In this document: piece after piece, positions 35,242-44,359 of the stretch
How the letters are laid out: the number at the start of each line of letters is the position of its first letter
How positions within the stretch are numbered: the stretch's first letter is position 1
From: Algoriphagus mannitolivorans DSM 15301
Lineage (GTDB): Bacteria > Bacteroidota > Bacteroidia > Cytophagales > Cyclobacteriaceae
Direction of reading: 5' to 3'
Length of the DNA stretch: 64,000 nucleotides
Assembly (NCBI RefSeq): GCF_000429425.1
Contig: NZ_AUBV01000004.1
Coordinates: 62,001-126,000, forward strand
The notes under the pieces: model-generated
What the model was told of the DNA's origin: nothing
Seen by the model: the letters and a program-made list of their open reading frames with translations, nothing else
The model's database searches: none
Translations under genes and position numbers: made by a program

Positions 35242-36285
35242 TTAAACGGGTTTTAAAACCGACTTCACCACTTGACCGGAGTGCATTTTTTCAAAAGCCT
35301 CATGCCACTCCGTAATCGGCCAAACTCCTCCGATGATGGGCTTGACATTCAAAGCTCCACTTGCCAACAAAGCAATTACCCGCTCCCAAATCGGCCAGTT
35401 GTGGCTAAAACTCCCTTGCAAGCGCACATTTTTCTGCACGATGGGATCTATGGAAAAATTCAAAGGCTGAGGTCCCCAACCCACTTTGGTGATTTGCCCA
35501 TTGGGACGAACCAATTTCATGGCAATTTTCAATGTGATGCTGTGTCCGGCTGCATCCACGATCACATCTGCTCCCAATCCATCCCGCTTTTTGGCCCAGG
35601 CTTCTGCTGCATCTTCCCCAATTAAAGGATGACAGCCGTAAGCGTTAAGGGCAATATCCAATCTCCCCCGGTCAGCTTCCAATCCCAAAATCCCCACCTC
35701 TGCTCCGCAAAGTCTTGCCACTGCAGCACATAAAATCCCGATCGTCCCCGGCCCGATCACCAGCACCCGGTCACCGGGTTTGATTTGGGAATTGCCTACC
35801 AAAGCATTGAAAGCTACACAGCAGGGTTCGGTCAGGCAGGCTTCCTCGAAAGACAGGTTTTCGGGGACAGAATGCAAGCATCTCGCCGGAACTCGTACAA
35901 ATCGGGTCATGGCTCCATTGACTCCATAGCCGAAGCCTTTTCGAGTTGGGTCAAGGTTGTAGAGTCCGACTTTGCTCATGGGATTCTGTATATCGACCAC
36001 GGCGGCGGTTTCGGACACGACCCGATCTCCGAGTTTCCAACCAGAAACCCTAGACCCCAACTTGGCGATTTTTCCGCCAAATTCATGTCCCAATACAACC
36101 GGATAATTCACCGGCCAACTGTGGTCGGAAGTCCACTGATGAAGGTCAGATCCACAGACACCGACATTTTCCACCTCGAGAAGGATGTCTTCTTCACCGA
36201 TCTCAGGGATTGGGATTTCGCGGATTTCTACAGAATATTTTTGCTCGGAGTAGTTGACTACGGCGGGGATTTTGGCACTGGACAT
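35242..36285 (-). CDS. MDR-family dehydrogenase (sorbitol/threonine dehydrogenase-like) without structural zinc site
   Basis: A 347-residue medium-chain dehydrogenase. The catalytic zinc ligands are present: Cys44 in GVCGSDLH and His67-Glu68 in LGHEF. The Rossmann motif VIGPGTIGILCAAVARLCGAE (about 178-198) binds NAD(P). The usual four-cysteine structural zinc lobe around residues 90-115 is absent, as in some polyol dehydrogenases. Role: oxidation of a polyol or sugar acid to a keto compound is likely. It lies 3 bases after the decarboxylase gene stop and heads toward the orphan membrane-protein gene. Confidence 0.9.
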   Translation of the reverse strand: MSSAKIPAVVNYSEQKYSVEIREIPIPEIGEEDILLEVENVGVCGSDLHQWTSDHSWPVNYPVVLGHEFGGKIAKLGSRVSGWKLGDRVVSETAAVVDIQNPMSKVGLYNLDPTRKGFGYGVNGAMTRFVRVPARCLHSVPENLSFEEACLTEPCCVAFNALVGNSQIKPGDRVLVIGPGTIGILCAAVARLCGAEVGILGLEADRGRLDIALNAYGCHPLIGEDAAEAWAKKRDGLGADVIVDAAGHSITLKIAMKLVRPNGQITKVGWGPQPLNFSIDPIVQKNVRLQGSFSHNWPIWERVIALLASGALNVKPIIGGVWPITEWHEAFEKMHSGQVVKSVLKPV

Positions 36286-36288
36286 AGG

Positions 36289-36996
36289 CTAGGATTTTGA
36301 GGGGAAAACAGTTTCTTGAGCATGGATGGCGGCACAAATCATCCGAAGGGAGGATTCCAAATCTCCATCAGCCGTTTTAAAAGAATCGGCATCGATGGTC
36401 AGAGGCGCTCCTAAAACCACCAAAGGCGCTCCATATTGTGGACATTGAATGGCCTGCTCTAGAGAAAGGCCTCCCACTGCCTGGACTGGAATATTGACTG
36501 CCGCTACTACTTCGCGAAGTTGATCGAGCGGACTTGGCATGCGATGGCCTGCGGCAGCAATTCCCCTTCGCTCATCGTAACCAATGTGGTGGATGACATA
36601 GTCACAACCCAGATCTTCTAAGAACTTCGCCCCTTCCACCATATCTGGGCAGACCATATTGTCCCCCATCACTTTTACTCCAAAATCCCTCCCAGCCTGC
36701 ACCACACATTTGATGGTCTCAGCATGGGCCCGGGCCATGACCACGACGTGGGTAGCACCGGCTTTGGCCATCATTTCGGCCTCGAGATATCCCCCATCCA
36801 TGGTTTTGAGGTCTGCCACAATTGGGATTCCGGGAAAAGCTTCTCTGAGTTTTCGGACTCCATGCAGGCCTTCCGCCAAAATCAGAGGCGTCCCGGCCTC
36901 CAACCAGTCCACTCCGGCCCTTAGAGCCAAGGCGGCAGTTTCCAGAGCTTCATCGATATTTGTAAGATCGAGAGAGATCTGCACAATAGGCTTCAT
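36289..36996 (-). CDS. HPS/KGPDC-type (HUMPS) decarboxylase or aldolase
   Basis: About 235 residues from the ATG at 36996; the frame extends seven codons further. It is a TIM barrel of the orotidine-monophosphate-decarboxylase superfamily. Asp10, Glu33, Asp62, Lys64 and Asp67 (ADLKTMD) and His136 reproduce the metal and substrate residues of 3-hexulose-6-phosphate synthase and 3-keto-L-gulonate-6-phosphate decarboxylase. It could therefore cleave or decarboxylate a phosphorylated 3-keto sugar acid. It is the first gene after the LacI-type divergent promoter. No kinase is seen in the cluster. Confidence 0.85.
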   Translation of the reverse strand: MKPIVQISLDLTNIDEALETAALALRAGVDWLEAGTPLILAEGLHGVRKLREAFPGIPIVADLKTMDGGYLEAEMMAKAGATHVVVMARAHAETIKCVVQAGRDFGVKVMGDNMVCPDMVEGAKFLEDLGCDYVIHHIGYDERRGIAAAGHRMPSPLDQLREVVAAVNIPVQAVGGLSLEQAIQCPQYGAPLVVLGAPLTIDADSFKTADGDLESSLRMICAAIHAQETVFPSKS

Positions 36997-37056
36997 AGGT
37001 TTTGGGTTTAGTGTCAAGGATTGGACTCAATATAAAATTTTTTGTCCCCAGAAGCA

Positions 37057-37089
37057 TCCCGAATAGTATGGCTGGCATTCAATTCGGGA
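37057..37089. promoter_or_regulatory. TCCCGAAT/ATTCGGGA inverted repeat in the lacI-decarboxylase divergent region
   Basis: TCCCGAAT at 37057-37064 is perfectly inverted at 37082-37089 in the 130-base region between two divergent starts. It is a candidate operator for the adjacent LacI-family regulator, by position only. Confidence 0.4.
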
Positions 37090-37126
37090 AACTTTATCGA
37101 TTTAACCGTATAATCTGATAAATTCC

Positions 37127-38173
37127 ATGACCCAAACAAACCCTCACATGTCTGACAAACGCCGAATCACCCTCAAAGACATTGCAAAAGCTCTAAACCT
37201 CTCTCCTTCCACGGTATCCAGAGCCTTGAATGGTTATCCTTCCCTTTCCGAAGAAACTATTCATATGGTCAAAGAATACGCTGAAAAACATCAATACGTC
37301 CCCAATCCAATTGCTGTAAACTTCAGAAAAAACCGAACCTCCATTTTGGGAATGGTGGTTCCACACCTCGTCCATCATTTTTTTTCTACAACCATCAGTG
37401 GAGCTTTGGAGGCTGCGAAAAAGAACGGCTACAACATCTTGATGGCTCAATCTTATGATTTACTCAAAGATGAGATCTTAGCCTGCCAGCACCTCTTAGG
37501 CATGGGTGTGGATGGGTTGCTGATTTCTGTGTCCAATGAAACCCGGGAAGCAGATCATTTGCAGGCTTTTTTGGACGAAGGAAAGCCAGTGGTTCAGTTT
37601 GACAAAGTCACGGACCATATTTCCGGACCAAAAATCGAAGTGGATGATTTTCAGGGGGCTTATCAAGCAGTGACTCATCTTATACGACAGGGGTATCGGA
37701 AAATCGCTCACCTGAGCGGGAGAATGAACGTAAAAAACTCCCATGAGCGATTTTTGGGGTATAAGAAAGCCCTGGAAGATCACGGATTAGAATTCAAGGA
37801 AGAATGGGTCAAAAACTGCTTTGATATCTCCGAGGAAGAAGGTTTCGGATTCACTACAGAATTGGTGAATATGGAAGAAAAGCCAGATGCCATCTTTTGT
37901 ATCACAGATTTGGTAGCCCTTGGTGCAATGAATTGTCTGAAATCCAAAGGCTACACTATACCTGATCAACTAGGACTGATGGGATTTAGCAACTGGATGC
38001 TCTCAGAATACACTTCCCCAAGCCTAAGCTCAGTCAACCAGTTTGGATATCAAATGGGAGCAAAAGCCGCCGAATCGCTGATGGAACTTTTGAAAATTCA
38101 TGAGTTGGGAGAAAACCAAACTCATATTCTCAAAACAGAATTGGTCGTCCGCCATTCTTCATTAAAGCCCTGA
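37127..38173 (+). CDS. LacI-family transcriptional regulator
   Basis: A 348-residue repressor; ATG at 37127 or 37148 are both reasonable. The helix-turn-helix occupies about residues 14-36 (ITLKDIAKALNLSPSTVSRALNG), followed by a hinge and a periplasmic-binding-protein-like ligand domain ending near residue 340. Bacteroidota LacI proteins usually control the sugar genes beside them. Here they are divergent from the catabolic cluster and convergent with the amylosucrase gene, so either set may be the target, the cluster being more likely because of the shared promoter region. Confidence 0.92.
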   Translation: MTQTNPHMSDKRRITLKDIAKALNLSPSTVSRALNGYPSLSEETIHMVKEYAEKHQYVPNPIAVNFRKNRTSILGMVVPHLVHHFFSTTISGALEAAKKNGYNILMAQSYDLLKDEILACQHLLGMGVDGLLISVSNETREADHLQAFLDEGKPVVQFDKVTDHISGPKIEVDDFQGAYQAVTHLIRQGYRKIAHLSGRMNVKNSHERFLGYKKALEDHGLEFKEEWVKNCFDISEEEGFGFTTELVNMEEKPDAIFCITDLVALGAMNCLKSKGYTIPDQLGLMGFSNWMLSEYTSPSLSSVNQFGYQMGAKAAESLMELLKIHELGENQTHILKTELVVRHSSLKP

Positions 38174-38198
38174 TCACAATTAACTAGCTTATATCTGA

Positions 38199-40154
38199 TT
38201 ATCTCGGTTCGAGAATTCGAAATCCGTATGGCTCCAAAATCAGGTATTCCTGAGAAGAACCAATGATTACTTCAGAGTTCGTCCAATGATCATAGAGTTT
38301 TTCGGCCCCTTCACCCTGCTCCCGAAAAGCATACCAAGTCAGATAGGCAGCTTTGTCCGAGAAGTTGAAAACGCAATACATCCGCTCATTCCCAATTCTT
38401 CGAACAAATCCAGCCACATGTATATTGTGCGGGCTCATCCAGGAAATATTGGATAAATCCGAAAATAGGGCATACTCCTTTCGGATTTCCAAAAGGCGTT
38501 TAGTTCCAGAAAATATTCTGTTTTCCACTGTACCTGCCTGATCTTTTCGGGCAACCTTTTCCCAGTCAATTTTGGGACGGTGCATCCAGCGGTTATCATA
38601 GCTTTTTCCCGGGTCATTTTGGTAGCTGTAGTCATTGGTATAGCCCACCTCATCCCCATAAAAAAGCATTGGCAATCCCCCTAAAAAGATCGAATGAGCC
38701 TGCATCATCAGGATTTTTTGGATGCTTTGGTCAATAGCCGGAGCATTATTCTCAATCTGAGCCTTTTCCAAGCCACAGAGCGAAGCCAAAGTCCCGCTGA
38801 TCCTTGCATCTCCTGTTTTCGGATTGGAAGAAAAAAGTGCCCCCCTTGCCGGACTCATCCACTGCTCTCCAGAAAAAGAGTAGTATTCCTTGAGAAATTG
38901 CCGATGCCTGAAAGGATCTTTTCCCGCCTGCTCAATCATATAATTATCGTATCCCAAGCCTATATCGTCATGACATCGGGTGTAGGTAATCCAAGAAGTG
39001 CCATAGGGTTTTTGGAGAATTTCATGTTGGGCATTGAGCATGACTTGGGTCTCGCCAGAAGCCAACATGTCCCATTGCAAAGCCATTTGAGTGGCATTAT
39101 ATGCGAAATCACATTCCTGCGCGATGAATTCTCCTGTGCCAAAGTACTTCATGATTTCCTTCGGAGCGACAATAGCTTCACCCAAAATCGCCATGCCTGG
39201 AGTGGACACTTGCACACATTGTTTGATCAGCCGGAGAAGTGTATGAGCCTGAGGAAGGTTTTGACAGGTGGTGCCAGTTTGCTTCCAGATAAAGGCGGGA
39301 GCATCAATCCTAAGTAGATCAACTCCCAGATTGCCGTAGAAGAAGATGTTTTCCAGCATTGCCCGAAACACCTTGGGATTGGTATAATTCAAATCCCATT
39401 GATAGGTATGAAAAACGGTCATCACCCATTTTCCCATTTCCTCATTCCAGGTGAAGTTTCCAGGGGCACTTTCTGGGAAAATTTCGGGCATGGCCTCCTC
39501 AAACTCATTTGGAATCCATCGGTTATCATAGGTGTAAAAGAAGTCCTGATAATGCGGATCTCCTGCCTTTGCCTTTCTAGCCCACTCATGATGATGTGAG
39601 GTATGATTGAGCACAATATCCAGCAGGAGATACATTCCTTTTTGGTGCATCTTTTTGCGTAGCTCAATGAGCTCCTCCAAAGTTCCAAATCGGGCATCCA
39701 CTTTTCTGAAATCAGAGACAGCATATCCCCCATCGCTTTCCCCTTCCGGACTTTCAAATAAGGGCATCAAATGCAGAAAATTCACTCCCAATTCCTCAAA
39801 ATGGGAGAGCTTGCTTTTCATTTTTTTCAAGTCGCCTGCAAAACGGTCCACATACAAACTCATCCCAGCCAGCTTATTGCTCAAAAACCAGATATCCTGG
39901 GTCTGCTTTTCCTGATCTCTTTTCTTCAATCCCTTCTCCCGACTTTGATAGGCCTCCACCAGACTTTGGAGCAGATTTAAAAATTCCTGCTCCCCGCTGG
40001 GATGGTTTCCATAGATTTCTTCAAACAGCCTTTGGATAATCGGCAAGTGATTTTGAAACCTATTCCAAAATTCCTTATCGGCTTTTTTGGGATCCAGTCC
40101 GGACTGATTAAGGAGATTTTGAAGATGATTTTCTAGGAAAGAATCTGTACTCAT
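38199..40154 (-). CDS. Amylosucrase-type glycoside hydrolase (GH13)
   Basis: A 651-residue enzyme, close to the known amylosucrases in length. The active site is intact: nucleophile Asp284 in LLRIDAPAFIWKQ, acid/base Glu326 in LGEAIVAP, and His395-Asp396 in TRCHDDIG. The TCQNLPQAH segment after the nucleophile is typical of amylosucrases, as is the N-terminal helical domain (about 1-85). Such enzymes split sucrose and pass the glucose to a growing alpha-1,4-glucan, or to water in sucrose hydrolases. No signal peptide is seen, so it acts in the cytoplasm, fed by the transporter gene upstream. Confidence 0.9.
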   Translation of the reverse strand: MSTDSFLENHLQNLLNQSGLDPKKADKEFWNRFQNHLPIIQRLFEEIYGNHPSGEQEFLNLLQSLVEAYQSREKGLKKRDQEKQTQDIWFLSNKLAGMSLYVDRFAGDLKKMKSKLSHFEELGVNFLHLMPLFESPEGESDGGYAVSDFRKVDARFGTLEELIELRKKMHQKGMYLLLDIVLNHTSHHHEWARKAKAGDPHYQDFFYTYDNRWIPNEFEEAMPEIFPESAPGNFTWNEEMGKWVMTVFHTYQWDLNYTNPKVFRAMLENIFFYGNLGVDLLRIDAPAFIWKQTGTTCQNLPQAHTLLRLIKQCVQVSTPGMAILGEAIVAPKEIMKYFGTGEFIAQECDFAYNATQMALQWDMLASGETQVMLNAQHEILQKPYGTSWITYTRCHDDIGLGYDNYMIEQAGKDPFRHRQFLKEYYSFSGEQWMSPARGALFSSNPKTGDARISGTLASLCGLEKAQIENNAPAIDQSIQKILMMQAHSIFLGGLPMLFYGDEVGYTNDYSYQNDPGKSYDNRWMHRPKIDWEKVARKDQAGTVENRIFSGTKRLLEIRKEYALFSDLSNISWMSPHNIHVAGFVRRIGNERMYCVFNFSDKAAYLTWYAFREQGEGAEKLYDHWTNSEVIIGSSQEYLILEPYGFRILEPR

Positions 40155-40179
40155 ACGTGTAGCAAAACAAGATATTGGG

Positions 40180-41661
40180 TTAATGGCCTGAAGAAACGAT
40201 CACTTCCTCAGGGTCGATATTTTTATTTTCCTTGATCAAAAGAGTGGCAGCTGCTGCAATCAACAGCAATACCCCGGCAAAACTGATTGCCTGTCCGGCG
40301 TCATTGTTCAGGAAATTTTTGGAAATAAATCCAAAACTCAGCGTCTGTAGAATCATGGGAATCACAATCATCATGTTGATGATGCCCATATATACTCCAT
40401 AGCGTTCTTTGGGAATTTCATTCACCACCAGTAAATAAGGCACTCCCATCATACTGGCCCAGGCTATCCCAAAACCAGTCATCGGGGCAAAGAGTAAATA
40501 CTTATTTTCTATCATCGGGAAAGCCAGCAGACCCAATCCAGCCATCACCAAGCAAAGGAAATGAACCGTTTTTGGGCCGAATTTTTTCGCCAATCCCACC
40601 AGAAAAAAGGCCGAAAGGAAGGTCACGATATTATACCAGCCATTGACCAAACCCGTCCATCCCACTGCTTCTTCGTATTTACCGGGGTCGCTTGCCGGAG
40701 TAGCGTCCCACACCGAAAGCGCAATGGATTTGGCGGCATTCTGCCAATAGCAAAACAGCGCATACCACTGGAATAGATAAACCAAAGCCAGCTTCCACAT
40801 GACTGAAGGCATGTGGATGATCGACTCGATGATCTCCAGATTCTGGGCAAAAAGAACTTTGGTAGTCGGATTGTTTTCAGCCCAACTGATGGTCTTACGG
40901 ATGATTTTCCTGTCGAAAATGGAGGGAATCAGTAGTACAAAAAGAACCAAATAGGCCAGTAAGGTGGTGAGGATCGAAAGGAAAAACTGAATTGCAGGGT
41001 GAGGCATTCCCTCATTCCTTTTTTTCAGAGCTTTTAATTCCTCGGGAGACGGAGGATATTCGGGAGTTTTGGAAATACTCCAAAGAACGGAAGTAATCGA
41101 GCAAATGGTCCCTAGGAAAAAGGAGGCATAAACCCACATTGGAAGCGATCCGATGGTGCCTTTAAAGAATAGCTGAAAGACGAAAAGAGAGAGGTTTGCC
41201 AAGGTAATCCCCAAACCGGTAAAGAAGCTTTGTGTCAAAAAGCCCTGCCCATATTGCTCTTCTGGAAGCGAATCTGCAATCAGCGCCCGATAGGGTTCCA
41301 TAGCGGTATTATTAGCCGCATCCAAAACCCAAAGAAGACCTGCAGCCATCCAAAGTGAGCTACTGAAAGGATAGAAAAACAAACAGATGCTGCACATCAA
41401 TGCGCCGATGAAAAAGTAAGGCTTCCGCCTTCCGAATCGATCACTCCAGGTGCTGTCGCTGAGAGCTCCGATAATGGGCTGAATGAGAAGCCCTGTCATG
41501 GGACCTGCAAGATTTAAAATCGGAATCTCATCCGGGGCAGCGCCGAGCATATCATAGATCGGATTAACGGCACTTTGCTGGAGTCCGAAGCTGTATTGAA
41601 TCCCAAAGAAACCAACATTCATGTTGATGATTTGGGAAAAGGAGAGTTTGGGTTTACGCAT
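40180..41661 (-). CDS. GPH/SLC45-like sugar transporter
   Basis: A 493-residue major-facilitator protein with about 12 membrane helices. The loop-2 motif Asp74-RFGRRKP and the initial MNVGFFGIQYSFGLQQS stretch are typical of the SLC45/GPH sucrose and maltose symporters of bacteria and plants. The gene lies 25 bases upstream of amylosucrase on the same strand, which points to sucrose uptake coupled to cytoplasmic glucan synthesis or sucrose cleavage. A large cytoplasmic loop (about 205-270) splits the two halves. Confidence 0.9.
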   Translation of the reverse strand: MRKPKLSFSQIINMNVGFFGIQYSFGLQQSAVNPIYDMLGAAPDEIPILNLAGPMTGLLIQPIIGALSDSTWSDRFGRRKPYFFIGALMCSICLFFYPFSSSLWMAAGLLWVLDAANNTAMEPYRALIADSLPEEQYGQGFLTQSFFTGLGITLANLSLFVFQLFFKGTIGSLPMWVYASFFLGTICSITSVLWSISKTPEYPPSPEELKALKKRNEGMPHPAIQFFLSILTTLLAYLVLFVLLIPSIFDRKIIRKTISWAENNPTTKVLFAQNLEIIESIIHMPSVMWKLALVYLFQWYALFCYWQNAAKSIALSVWDATPASDPGKYEEAVGWTGLVNGWYNIVTFLSAFFLVGLAKKFGPKTVHFLCLVMAGLGLLAFPMIENKYLLFAPMTGFGIAWASMMGVPYLLVVNEIPKERYGVYMGIINMMIVIPMILQTLSFGFISKNFLNNDAGQAISFAGVLLLIAAAATLLIKENKNIDPEEVIVSSGH

Positions 41662-41809
41662 TCAGGTCGATTTTGGGCCTTGAACTTTTTGGGAATTCTT
41701 CAAAAATTACGAATAATAATCAGAGAAAAAACTCTTTAAAAACCTCATACAAAGCCTTTAACCGCCAAAAACCTATAGGAAATCGTTTGTCTTTCCAGAT
41801 TTTTAGTCG

Positions 41810-41839
41810 AAAAAAATCCCCGAAAAAATTTTCGGGGAT
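41810..41839 (-). terminator. Rho-independent terminator of the PEGA-domain gene
   Basis: ATCCCCGAAAA at 41816-41826 and TTTTCGGGGAT at 41829-41839 form a strong stem. On the minus strand it is followed by a T-run (complement of A 41810-41815). It lies downstream of the gene ending at 41861. Confidence 0.85.
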
Positions 41840-41860
41840 GGATATTTTGGGTTAGTAAAA

Positions 41861-43192
41861 TCAATTCTGAAGTCGGGCTTGAATCTCTTGGATCAATCCG
41901 TCGTATTTTTTCAAAATCCTCGCCCAGTCGGTGAATTTCTCATCATCTTTTACGGTCACTGGATTTTTCCCATCCAAGAAGGCTTCTTGAGAAATCAGCT
42001 TCACCGCATAGGCTTCCTGATTGGAATTGCCTCCATTACTCACGACGAGACGGGTTCGGATGATGCTGGACTGGAAGTTTTGAACCTGCCAGGAGCTGGT
42101 CAGATATCGGGTATTGAAATCCACCGTTTCCAATATGTCAAAATATCCGGTGACAATACCGCTCAGAATTTTCCAGGCATCTTCAGGTGTATGCTTGGAA
42201 TTAATCGGTACTGTGATCCGCACATTCGCCAAATCAGAGGAAACAGAGGAAGTATAAGCTTCATCCACCTGCATTTCTAAGAAGTCTGATTTTGGAGGCT
42301 CCTGCATGTTGGACTGATTGCAATAGTTTTTGATGTACCGGATAAATCCATCTTTGGAAACACGGATTTCCACACAGGAATTTTTGGGGACTTTGAGGTC
42401 ATAAGAACCATTTCCGACTCTTTTCCCTGCAATTTCAATCGAAGCATCATTGGGAGCGGTAGTGATTTTCACCAATCTATCTTCCAAGGCAACCTTATCC
42501 CGAACGGGAGGTTCTGGATCACCTTCTTTGTTGCAATGCACTTTTTCATAGTTGACAAAGCCCTCTTTGGTCACAGTTACGGTCACACAATCCCCGAAAG
42601 GGACTTTAATATCCTGATTTCCTCTGCCTACCGAAATCCCATTGGCGACTACTGTAGCATCCGCGGGAGTGACTTCTAGTCTTACTTGTCTATCCTTGAG
42701 GGTAAAATGTTCCTTAAAAGGAGGAGTTTCTTTATCCGGTTGATTGTAATACACTTTGGATACAGTGGCAAAACCAGGCTTTTTGATTTCAACTGTTAAA
42801 AACCGGTCTTTGGCAATGTAGAGGTATATGAGCTTGGTACCTATCAGTCTTCCGTCGACATAAATTTCTGCGTCAAAAGGTTCTGCAGAAATATCTACTT
42901 GTCGGGTATCCAATGTGATTCGCTGCTCCTTATCCCATTTCAAGTCTCTATTGTATTCTTTAATTTCGGACTTGTAGCCTGGCTTGACTATTTTGATTCT
43001 GTTTTTTGAGTCCTTGTCTAGCTTATATTCAACAGAACCGGTTCCCAATTCTTGCTTTTCAGAATCATCATAGTCGTTTAGCAAAATGAATTTTGCATCG
43101 CTGTGGTTTGCCGTAAGTTGAAGTTTTTGAGAAAAGCTTTGAAATGAAAATAGAAGAAATACTGAAGTAAAGAGTAAATGTTTAAGCTTCAT
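41861..43192 (-). CDS. Secreted PEGA-repeat protein
   Basis: A 443-residue exported protein. A signal peptide covers residues 1-21. Four PEGA-like beta-sandwich repeats follow (about 25-100, 100-160, 165-230 and 240-310). The third and fourth share a pattern of a cysteine in DCVTVTV or NSCVEIRV and one in CN at the repeat end, so each may hold a disulphide. A distinct C-terminal domain (about 320-440) is helical-rich and unrecognised. PEGA proteins are surface or periplasmic scaffolds of unknown role. The gene stands alone, with a terminator after it. Confidence 0.8.
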   Translation of the reverse strand: MKLKHLLFTSVFLLFSFQSFSQKLQLTANHSDAKFILLNDYDDSEKQELGTGSVEYKLDKDSKNRIKIVKPGYKSEIKEYNRDLKWDKEQRITLDTRQVDISAEPFDAEIYVDGRLIGTKLIYLYIAKDRFLTVEIKKPGFATVSKVYYNQPDKETPPFKEHFTLKDRQVRLEVTPADATVVANGISVGRGNQDIKVPFGDCVTVTVTKEGFVNYEKVHCNKEGDPEPPVRDKVALEDRLVKITTAPNDASIEIAGKRVGNGSYDLKVPKNSCVEIRVSKDGFIRYIKNYCNQSNMQEPPKSDFLEMQVDEAYTSSVSSDLANVRITVPINSKHTPEDAWKILSGIVTGYFDILETVDFNTRYLTSSWQVQNFQSSIIRTRLVVSNGGNSNQEAYAVKLISQEAFLDGKNPVTVKDDEKFTDWARILKKYDGLIQEIQARLQN

Positions 43193-43285
43193 AAAATTAA
43201 GTTAGGGTGTGATGGACATTGCAAATAATTCAATTTGAACAATTTATGCAAATGAGATTTGGCTATTTCGGCAGATCTCAAAATA

Positions 43286-44356
43286 TTAACCCCAGGCATT
43301 CCGTAAAAAGCCCAGCCAATTCACATGCATGACCTTTTCCACATCAGCATCGGTATAGCCTCTCCCGCGAAGTAAGCCAGGAATCTTCTGCAAATCGGCA
43401 ATGGTCTCCAAATCTGCCGGACTTTGCTCTGTACCAAAAGCCCCATCTAAGTCCGACCCAATGCCGATGTGGTCGGCATTGCCAGCAATCTGGCAGATAT
43501 GATCTAGGTGATCCAACACCGTAGAAATGGTCACATTCCGCTCTTTGGGAGTACTTTTACCTCTCACCCAACCCGGACTCAGCATCCAGGCATCAAAAGC
43601 TCCACCAATCACAGCTCCACGATCGATCAGCGCTTTGATCATTTCATCGGAAAACTGCCGGTTATGATCCACCAGCGCCCGACAGTTGTTGTGACTGGCC
43701 CATACTGGTCCCTGATAAATCTCCAAAGCATCCCAAAATGCCAAATCACATAGGTGAGTAGCATCCAAGATGATCCCGAGCTCATCCATTTTTTTCACTA
43801 AGTCTTTTCCCTGATTGCTCAACCGTGCAGACGAATCTGTGCCAAAAGCATAGCGTCCGGGGCCATAATGTGCTGGTCCCAAAGCCCGGAGACCGCTTTC
43901 GTAGGCTTTTTCCAAGTAATCCAAATTCACAATCGAATCGGCTCCTTCGAGTGAAAGGATAAATCCCACCGGCTTTTGGCTTTTGTCCTCGCCTTGATTC
44001 CAGTGAGCCAAGTGGGCTTCCAACTCGGTCCAATTTCGGATTTGGGTCATTTCTCCTTTTTCTACCATGGCTTGATACCAAGCCAATTGACCTTGAGTCT
44101 GAGCCCAAGCTTGCTCGGGGGAGTGCCAACCCGGAAGAGGGTTTTCCGACGCCACAAATCGGGCGATCTGTGTAGCCACCACTAGGCCCACATTTCCTTT
44201 GCGAAGCTCAGGAAGAGAGACGGTAGCATTTCCCCGATCGGGTTTGTCTGTCAGGCCTTTTTCACGGGCATTGATCTCTGAGACAGAACGAGTAAGGTCC
44301 CGATTCCACTCAAGGGCATTCATACTCAGGTCGAGGTGCGCGTCTATGGTAAACAT
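43286..44356 (-). CDS. Dipeptidase of peptidase family M19
   Basis: A 356-residue metallopeptidase. The N-terminus DAHLDLS holds the first metal ligands (His and Asp). ILDATHLCD, SHNNCRALVDHNRQ and HIGIGSDLDG carry the remaining zinc-site residues and the conserved Asp. Its sequence is distinct from the M19 gene at 10034, and the two are not close copies. No signal peptide is present. It lies 3 bases after the methyltransferase gene stop and may share its transcript. Confidence 0.88.
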   Translation of the reverse strand: MFTIDAHLDLSMNALEWNRDLTRSVSEINAREKGLTDKPDRGNATVSLPELRKGNVGLVVATQIARFVASENPLPGWHSPEQAWAQTQGQLAWYQAMVEKGEMTQIRNWTELEAHLAHWNQGEDKSQKPVGFILSLEGADSIVNLDYLEKAYESGLRALGPAHYGPGRYAFGTDSSARLSNQGKDLVKKMDELGIILDATHLCDLAFWDALEIYQGPVWASHNNCRALVDHNRQFSDEMIKALIDRGAVIGGAFDAWMLSPGWVRGKSTPKERNVTISTVLDHLDHICQIAGNADHIGIGSDLDGAFGTEQSPADLETIADLQKIPGLLRGRGYTDADVEKVMHVNWLGFLRNAWG

Positions 44357-44359
44357 GGA

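Noticed and set aside
38694..39317. Open frame of 207 codons on the plus strand inside the amylosucrase gene
   Set aside because: It is a shadow of the conserved minus-strand enzyme, with no recognisable product.
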